Assembly: GCF_000227135.1 (NCBI RefSeq)
Contig: NC_018238.1
Coordinates: 96,509 to 160,508 of the forward strand
DNA from: Leishmania donovani
Taxonomy: Eukaryota; Euglenozoa; Kinetoplastea; Trypanosomatida; Trypanosomatidae
Length of the DNA stretch: 64,000 nt
Direction: 5' to 3'
Part shown: positions 57,351 through 64,000 of the stretch, piece after piece
How positions within the stretch are numbered: position 1 is the first letter of the stretch
Layout of the letters: every line of letters begins with the position of its first letter
Made by a program: the position numbers and the translations under genes
Notes under the pieces: generated by a model
Database searches by the model: none
Seen by the model: only the letters and a program-made list of their open reading frames with translations
What the model was told of the DNA's origin: nothing

Positions 57351-59755
57351 ACAGTCACGTCCGCCCTTGCGGCTGGATCGCCGCTCCAGAAACGACTGCA
57401 GCAGCTGCACAAACAGTTCGGCAGCATCTACGACTCGTACGCACTCACAGTGCCTGACGCGGACCAGGAAGAGCAAAGGCAAAGGTCGATCATCATATCC
57501 GCGCTCGCCTTCAGCGAGCCATGGGCACAGACCTTGGCGCACTCTATCGCGACGCTTTCGCCTCATCGCAGGTGCGAATGTCAGCGGCCGATCTTGAGAC
57601 CCCCTCCTCGGGCTGGTGCCGTCCCTGACAGCGCTGAGTGGTTTGCCTACCGCAGACGCACCACTTCTCCTGATTGTGACGCGCGCTCTTCAGCCCCAAC
57701 GCAGTGAGGCCCCCACCCCGCACGTGCCCGACGCTGTTTTGCAGAGCGTTTTGCTGAACCTAACGCGTCGTCTTCACCACCCAGAGCCGTGGTCTGTAGG
57801 GTCCGCCCAGGTGGCGTTGGCCATCCGCACCACGGCTGCAGCACTCCACACGCGCCTCTTGCAGCACTTTGTCGCCAGCGCAGTGGCGTCAGTGGCAAGA
57901 GCTAGCCAACCACACACTTCTGCACGACGTGCACACGTGGGTGACGGAGCTGGAGGTGGCGCAGACGCGGTCCGGCGACGCAAGGACGCAAAGGAACCCG
58001 TCTATTCCGAAGACGAACGCGCCGGCATCGGTGCTGTCACCGACGACGGCGGCGGCCCTGCTCTGTCAAATGCTGAGCTTTCTCGCCGTCCTCGCGGAGC
58101 ACCCGTGCGTCCGTTCCCTCGCCAGCGAGTCGTGGAAGCCGTTGCTGTTGTCTGTTGTGTCCGTTATCGGACAGCCGAGGGACGCCACCAAGCAGCTGGA
58201 GCTCACTTACACGGCGCTGCACGTTGTGCTCGGTGTGCGAGATGCCGGTGTGGTGCCACCAGATGTGTGGAGGGAACTGGCTCTGCGGACAGTGGCGAAG
58301 TCGGTGCCGCACGGAGAGGAGGATGCCCCGGTCCCGCTGCCCATCTCGTCCCTCTCCAGCAAGCACCCTCAACTACGCCTCTCTCTTCGTCGCGTACGTA
58401 CGACTGGTGAAGGCGCTTGTGTTTCTGGAGGTAGAGGAGAGCGCCACAGGCAGCAACACAGCGAGGAGCACAGCAATGCAGATGCATGCCGTTCTTGCCG
58501 GGCTCGTAGAGATGTCTACGCATGTGTACCTGGAGAAGGACGCGTCTCCGGCGGCCGCGTCAGGCGCTGCCAAGGCTCGAGTCCCCCTGCTGTCGACGGT
58601 TGTGAAAGACCTGCTCAGTGTGCGCGAGGAAAGCCGCAGCTCACCAACGCAGTACGTCCGGTATGTGCAGCGGATGCTCATCGGCCGAACGCCTATCGTC
58701 CCGTGCATCATCACGCAGCTGCTGCGAGACTGCCAGTCTCAGACGGCGCTGCTGACGACGTCCCATGATCCCACGGTCCTCGGCACAAACGTGGAGATCC
58801 TGCAGAATGTTTTTCTGTGGTCCGTCCACGCCGCCATCGATGAGGAACTACTGGATGTGTCGCACCGCGCCGAGGTGTTCCCCGCCTTGCCATGGGGTCT
58901 CTACGACGCAGCAGATGCCTTCGTTGGACAGCTGACCGTGCGCCTCGCAGAGGTGCTCCTGACGTGTCCAGCGGTGTGCGCACACAAAGACGCGGTGGTG
59001 CTCGAGGCACGCGTCATCGCGTGCGAGGGACTCACGTTGCTGCTGCGCTTCTTACTTTTTGTGGTGATACCGTGTGGCGTGCCGGATGAAGTATCGTGGA
59101 ACGCGCGCTACCGCGCGTGCCCGTACGCGACTGAGGAACGCGTCATGTGGACGGTGGCTGCGTTCGACTGCGGGTCGCCACATGTGCTGTCTGCCTTCAT
59201 TGATGCGCTAGACCAAATGAGCATACTTCTTGCCCCCCACGAAGGCGAAGGTGAGCACGCTGCTGCCGTCGTCCACACGACCCTCACTAGTCCCTGCAGG
59301 ATGTCAAGGCGCGGTGGACAAACTCATGAAAGTGATTCCTATTTTTTAGACATGCTGCACGTCACCGCATGCGTGGCCGTGCGCCTTTCCGGTAAGTCGG
59401 CACGCGCCGATCACTGCCTCCCTCTCCCCTTCCCTGTGCTTCCGCCCGTACACGTGCGGGAGGGGGGGGGGGGGGGGCAATATGTTGCTGCTGCGTTTCT
59501 CCCCATCCCGCCACTGAGGCAAACCCAAAACGAATTTCCCACCCTGACCCGCAGACCGGTGCTGATGGACGCCACACGCGTGCGCATCGGTGTGAGAACA
59601 CAATCCTGAACAAAAAGGAGCTGGCCTTTTCCGTTGCTGATCCTTGGGCTGTCGCACTGTATGGGCGAGCTCCACACCCGCCCCACCTCTCAAAACCTGT
59701 GCTCACAGCCCCCACGCTCTCCTCCTTTGCGCCGCGAGAACAGAAAGACGACTGA
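57351..59755 (+). pseudogene. Broken coding region with about five frame changes (helical protein, unrecognised)
   Basis: Protein-like sequence on the + strand continues across this stretch but jumps between frames. It reads SPLQKRLQQLHKQFGSIYD from 57351, then ALYRDAFASSQVRMSAADLE around 57538-57597, then LVPSLTALSGLP and LQSVLLNLTRRLHH from about 57607, then SPAQWRQWQELANHTLLHDV from about 57870, then NYASLFVAYVRLVKALVFLE from about 58370 until the 16-G tract at 59462-59477. After that a different frame continues (LNKKELAFSVADPWAVALYG) to a TGA at 59753-59755. No start ATG is present in the first frame. The peptides are helical and Leu-rich, with HEAT-like character that recalls exportin/importin-type proteins; this is only a suggestion. 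Several changes lie near homopolymers and an assembly gap follows, so sequencing error is as likely as a true pseudogene. I did not join the pieces into one protein. Confidence 0.6.
59462..59477. repeat. Run of 16 G
   Basis: A pure G homopolymer inside the broken coding region. Coding-like sequence changes frame exactly across it, so its length may be wrong. Confidence 0.9.
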
Positions 59756-60019
59756 CTTGAACAACATTCCACTCGCTGCTTCGCCGCCTCCCAAGACCAA
59801 CAGGGCAGGGTGAGCACGAAAACGGTGCGGCGGAAAAAAAGGAGTACGGCACTCAGGGTTCCCGAGTCATCACTGACCTCAGTACTAACGGAGCCTGTGA
59901 GTGCTTAACTTCACAAATCGGACGGGATATGGTGTTTTCACTCAAGTGTGGTCGTACTCGTCTTCGCGTCGGTACGGCAGCGGGGGCGACAAGCGCCTGT
60001 GGCGCGAAAAATGATGAGA
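59756..60019. other. Short stretch before the assembly gap
   Basis: About 260 bases with no recognisable gene, repeat or tract, ending at unknown bases. Confidence 0.6.
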
Positions 60020-60965
60020 NNNNNNNNNNNNNNNNNNNNNNNNNNNNNNNNNNNNNNNNNNNNNNNNNNNNNNNNNNNNNNNNNNNNNNNNNNNNNNNNN
60101 NNNNNNNNNNNNNNNNNNNNNNNNNNNNNNNNNNNNNNNNNNNNNNNNNNNNNNNNNNNNNNNNNNNNNNNNNNNNNNNNNNNNNNNNNNNNNNNNNNNN
60201 NNNNNNNNNNNNNNNNNNNNNNNNNNNNNNNNNNNNNNNNNNNNNNNNNNNNNNNNNNNNNNNNNNNNNNNNNNNNNNNNNNNNNNNNNNNNNNNNNNNN
60301 NNNNNNNNNNNNNNNNNNNNNNNNNNNNNNNNNNNNNNNNNNNNNNNNNNNNNNNNNNNNNNNNNNNNNNNNNNNNNNNNNNNNNNNNNNNNNNNNNNNN
60401 NNNNNNNNNNNNNNNNNNNNNNNNNNNNNNNNNNNNNNNNNNNNNNNNNNNNNNNNNNNNNNNNNNNNNNNNNNNNNNNNNNNNNNNNNNNNNNNNNNNN
60501 NNNNNNNNNNNNNNNNNNNNNNNNNNNNNNNNNNNNNNNNNNNNNNNNNNNNNNNNNNNNNNNNNNNNNNNNNNNNNNNNNNNNNNNNNNNNNNNNNNNN
60601 NNNNNNNNNNNNNNNNNNNNNNNNNNNNNNNNNNNNNNNNNNNNNNNNNNNNNNNNNNNNNNNNNNNNNNNNNNNNNNNNNNNNNNNNNNNNNNNNNNNN
60701 NNNNNNNNNNNNNNNNNNNNNNNNNNNNNNNNNNNNNNNNNNNNNNNNNNNNNNNNNNNNNNNNNNNNNNNNNNNNNNNNNNNNNNNNNNNNNNNNNNNN
60801 NNNNNNNNNNNNNNNNNNNNNNNNNNNNNNNNNNNNNNNNNNNNNNNNNNNNNNNNNNNNNNNNNNNNNNNNNNNNNNNNNNNNNNNNNNNNNNNNNNNN
60901 NNNNNNNNNNNNNNNNNNNNNNNNNNNNNNNNNNNNNNNNNNNNNNNNNNNNNNNNNNNNNNNNN
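60020..60965. other. Assembly gap (946 N)
   Basis: Unknown bases. The non-round size suggests an estimated gap length. Confidence 0.99.
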
Positions 60966-61256
60966 CCTCGCAGCCGCGCACAGCAGGCGGGTCGCCACGT
61001 CGTGCATCCCTCGCGGCGGCACCCGGGCCCACCCACCAGTAGGCAGCGTGAGGGCCGGGCGTGGGATACGCTCGGGTCGCGCACACACCCCGCCCATCAC
61101 ATGGACGGCACAGGCGCGTGCACGGTCACAGGCCGCCCCGACGCAGCGCCATCCAGGGCCCGGCCGCCGGCATCCGTGGGGATACATCGCTCTGGCCACC
61201 CCTACGCCATAGATGCTTGGCCCTGTCACCACCAGGGGCTGTTCAGCACTGGCAAG

Positions 61257-61466
61257 GATAGAGCGAGAGGGAAGGGGGAGGGGGGGGCTGCTCGGCCTCC
61301 CAAAAGAGAAGGNNNNNNNNNNNNNNNNNNNNNNNNNNNNNNNNNNNNNNNNNNNNNNNNNNNNNNNNNNNNNNNNNNNNNNNNNNNNNNNNNNNNNNNN
61401 NNNNNNNNNNNGATAGAGCGAGAGGGAAGGGGGAGGGGGGGCTGCTCGGCCTCCCAAAAGAGAAGG
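61257..61466. repeat. 55-56-bp direct repeat flanking a 99-N gap
   Basis: 61257-61312 and 61412-61466 are identical except that the first has one more G in its G-run. This is the pattern left when two overlapping contig ends are joined with Ns instead of merged. Confidence 0.9.
61313..61411. other. Assembly gap (99 N)
   Basis: Unknown bases between two copies of the same sequence; probably no real missing DNA. Confidence 0.95.
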
Positions 61467-61500
61467 CGCGCGGCGGACCCTGAGATGCCACGGACGGACG

Positions 61501-63600
61501 GGATTCCCACAGCCGGGCAAATCATGCAAAATAAGGTAAAAAACCAAGCAGGGGTTTGTTGTAGAACACGTTGATGTGGCAGATGTGTGACGCATAAAGC
61601 CACGTAGTGCAAGCACCTCTTGTTACTAGTCCGGGACTCTTTGTCGTGCATTAAGCGAGATAATCTTTTTTTTTTTGTGGGTTAGCGCCCGGTTTTTTCT
61701 TGAATTGCACTGTCCTTTCATTTTGCAGCGCTCTGCGATTAAGAAGTGTTTTGAATTCCAGGGGAACACGTTTTGAAAAAGTTTTCGGACCGCCGCCTGA
61801 CGAGCACAGTTCTTGGTTTCAACACGCCTTTCTGGGTATACCTTTTGGACGGGCACACCGAACATGCGGTTTGGATCGAGGGGGGTTTGAATTCACCGAA
61901 GCCTGTTTGATTCCGGCTGTTGTTGTGTTTTAACCATTTCTTCGGCAACACCTGGCTTTTTTCAGTCAGTATCCTTGGACCACCCTCGGTTACCTCCTTT
62001 CAAAGGCTTTGGGGCCCCTTTTGCTTGCACCATTTCAATCCCCACTGCCTCCTTTATGCCTTTTTTCCTTGTTTCTTTGGAATGGCAGGTTTCTAACCAT
62101 CGCGTTTTCAGGCTATTGGAAGTTTTTTTTTGGGGGGTGGGGGAACTCACTTTTTTTTTGAACGCTTGCCGGCCACGATGCTTGTGCGGTTGCTTTTTTT
62201 TCTAAAGAGTACATCCGCGGAGTGTCTTTTGAAAAGCCCATCGTTTATTTTATTCCCGCGCGACCTTTTTTGTGGGTTTCTTCTCCACCCCCTTTTTTCT
62301 TTTTTTATGGCTTTAAACGCCTCGTTTTTTATTAACCCCCTTTTCTGCTGAGTCAGCGCGTTCCGCTGGCCTTTTGGCTTTTTGTCTTTCTGCCTTTCAG
62401 CGTCCCACGAGGATCCCAGCTATTCCGGCGATATTTTCCTGCCCTGTATAATTCTTTTATCCCTTTTGGCTTGTATGCCGCGTTTTTTTCGCTGTTTTTT
62501 TTTTTCTGGTGCTGTCTTTTGCTCGTTTTTTTTTCTGGCGGCGCTAGGGTAACCAGCCCTTTTCTCTCCCCGTTTTTGTTTTTTCCGTGCGAGAAGGTCG
62601 TGGTTGCGCTAACCGAAAAACTAGCTTATTTTTTGTGTGATTTTTTTCTTCTGGGGGTGCTTCTTCGAAGCCTTTTCGCCTAAGCCCCCCCCCCACCTTT
62701 CCGATCACCACTGCTTTTTCCACGCTTTGCCAAACAATTTTTTTACCATTTTGTCAACCCCGCGCTGCTTTCCGCCCATGGTTTTGATGTCTGTTGCTTG
62801 GGTTGTGCTCTCTATCTGGTCTTTTCCGCCATTCTTCCTTGCGCCTGCTCGGTTGGGGGTCGCTTTTTTGTGCTCTTCCACCGCGGCACTTTGCGATCGA
62901 AAGCGTGCGTTCGTGATGCCACTTGCGGTGTGTCGATTCTTACGGGCAAATGCTTTTTTTTTCGATTTTCTGTGCGTTTTTAACACCCCTTTACGCGCCT
63001 ATTCTGCTTTGTTCTTTTAACCAAAATAACGCCCCCCAACAACAAAACGCCAGTTATAGCAGACAACACCCATAGCAACCCCAAGCGGCAACCAAAGTGC
63101 CATTTCCAGTCTTCTGTGATAAACGCGGACGGCGGTTTTGGGCTCCTTAAATGTTCACCGCCACGCCTGGGGCACGCACTTTCAAATAAACCCTATTCTG
63201 AAAACATGGTGGCTTCTTTACCTGGGCCGGCAAAAAGCCGCCGAAAAAATGGCCGGCGGCGCCGCCGCCAGCCTTTTCCTAAAGCCGCGCGCCCTGTCCT
63301 TCCACGACTCCTTGTAATCGGCGCCCCGCCTCACCAGAAGATTTCGCCCCCGAATCGCGAAAACCTTTCGGAAAAGCACCCGCCCACCTCCGCAAAAAAA
63401 GGAAAATGAACCCGCCAAGCCGCACGACAGAAAAAAAACAACCACCAAAACCTTTTCAGCGGACTTTTCGTTTAAAAAAAAAAGAGACACGATACCCGCG
63501 CATTTTTGCCACAGAAACACCTTTAAAGCAACCAAAAAAAATTACAAGAGGCAAAAAAGCATCCTCTTCTCACGAATAAGATGCTTTTCCCACTGCTTGG
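61501..63600. other. Compositionally foreign region: T-rich then A-rich
   Basis: From about 61650 the sequence is full of T homopolymers, and from about 63020 of A homopolymers. It lacks the GT/CA repeats and GC-ending codons of the rest of the window. No long ORF exists on either strand. On the minus strand short Lys-rich and one hydrophobic stretch (LLWVLSAITGVLLLGGVILV, about 63025-63085) can be read, which might be remnants of a frame-broken gene. A possible hairpin at 63555-63588 has 9-base arms and a T-run. I could not identify the source. Confidence 0.6.
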
Positions 63601-64000
63601 GGGCGCGCCTGTTAAACGCCAAAAGCACGCGGGCGCAGGCTAACACAGCCGCCGCGCATCCGCCGCTGCCGCGTCACGGCTCCATCCCGGCCGTCTAGGG
63701 CGAACCGTCCTGCCGCCGAGCCCGCCCATGCGCCTAACGGGCTCTTCTCGCCCCCTTCCTCCGGGACACTCCGCATCATCTGCGCCAGGCGGCCCCGGGG
63801 GCACCGCACGGCTTGACCCGCGCGGGCCGCGCCCAGGGTCCACCGCCGGAGGGCAGCAAGAGGTGGCGCCTTCCGTGCAGGGCAGCAGGGGGCGGGGTCC
63901 AGGCGCATGTCGGGCGGGCTCAGGAAGAAAGTCGGGCAGCCGCAGGCCAGGGCCCCCCGAGCCCCTGCGCCCCGCCTGTGCGCCATGCCGCGCCCGCCCC
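63601..64000. other. Very GC/CpG-rich terminal segment of unknown origin
   Basis: The last 400 bases are dense in G, C and CpG with no homopolymer runs of A or T, unlike the preceding A-rich part. They contain no GT or C/T tracts typical of Leishmania. The 124-residue minus-strand frame (63612-63986) is Arg/Ala/Gly-rich and looks like chance. A vertebrate CpG island or high-GC bacterial DNA are both possible. Confidence 0.5.

Larger units (their letters stand above)
60966..61500 (+). mobile_element. SIDER-type degenerate retroposon, copy C, interrupted by a gap
   Basis: It shares ordered blocks with copy A: GCCGCCCCGACGCAGCGCCA versus GCCGCTCCGACGCAGCGCCA, then GGCATCC/GGACATC, then GGCCCTGTCACCACCAGG versus GGCCCGGTCACCACCAGG, then GGCAAGGATAGAG, a G-rich run and GGGGGGCTG as in copies A and B. 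The 5' end is lost in the preceding gap. A 99-N gap (61313-61411) interrupts it, but the sequence on both sides of that gap is the same 55-56 bases. Confidence 0.65.

Noticed and set aside
59853..61616. Long frames of up to 587 residues across the assembly gap
   Set aside because: Most of each frame is unknown bases (N); the real parts on either side are short and unrelated.
1..64000. CRISPR arrays, bacterial operons or ribosome-binding sites
   Set aside because: No regularly spaced repeats with unique spacers, and the gene arrangement is kinetoplastid. The Cas4-like opening of the DUF2779 protein is a family feature and not evidence for a CRISPR system.
1..64000. Strand-switch region or telomere repeats
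   Set aside because: All convincing genes are on the + strand, and no TTAGGG-type repeat array was seen at either end.

Overview
The window looks like a draft assembly of a Leishmania (Leishmaniinae, Kinetoplastida) nuclear chromosome. Every convincing gene is a long, intronless, GC-rich ORF on the + strand, as expected for one polycistronic transcription unit. Genes are separated by 0.5-3.7 kb of non-coding DNA rich in polypyrimidine tracts and (GT)n/(CA)n microsatellites, which is typical of trans-splicing and polyadenylation signals. Degenerate SIDER-type retroposon copies are present. No tRNA, rRNA, CRISPR or bacterial operon signal was seen.

Layout. 2-778 is the C-terminal end of a PIF1-type helicase cut by the window edge. 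2994-6638 is a complete mitochondrial-type PIF1 paralogue. Next come an orphan basic protein (8500-9909), a 14-3-3 protein (10770-11531), an OPA3-like protein with a long insert (13461-14657) and a tail-anchored golgin-like coiled-coil protein (15868-17898). These are followed by a DUF2779-family nuclease-like protein of bacterial type (19777-23148) and a universal-stress-protein-like protein (24492-26207). A SIDER-like element lies in the intergenic region on each side of the last gene. After a 3.7-kb intergenic region come a TTLL tubulin polyglutamylase (29864-33907), BOP1 (35887-38436), an RCC1-repeat protein (39647-41980), a mitochondrial protein of repeated modules (42839-45397), an LRR/coiled-coil protein (46545-48290), an ATP-dependent DNA ligase with a mitochondrial-looking N-terminus (49067-51355), an orphan (51843-53774) and a Nop9-like Pumilio protein (54388-56628).

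The right end is poor. 57351-59755 is a coding region broken by about five frame changes. A 946-N gap follows, then a third SIDER-like copy split by a 99-N gap whose two flanks are the same sequence, so that gap is probably false. From about 61.6 kb the sequence stops looking like Leishmania: first T-rich, then A-rich, then a very GC/CpG-rich terminal piece. Contamination, chimerism or very low-quality consensus is the likeliest explanation.

Function. Trypanosomatid gene neighbours are co-transcribed but not usually functionally grouped. Even so, several products here are predicted to work in the mitochondrion/kinetoplast (two PIF1 helicases, the ligase, OPA3-like, the repeated-module protein) and two in ribosome biogenesis (BOP1, Nop9-like). 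The most unusual gene is the DUF2779 protein. It combines a cysteine-cluster, Cas4-like N-terminal half whose nuclease motifs look eroded with a C-terminal RNase H-like/DEDD exonuclease domain that keeps its acidic motifs. All assignments come from reading motifs by eye; no database search was possible.
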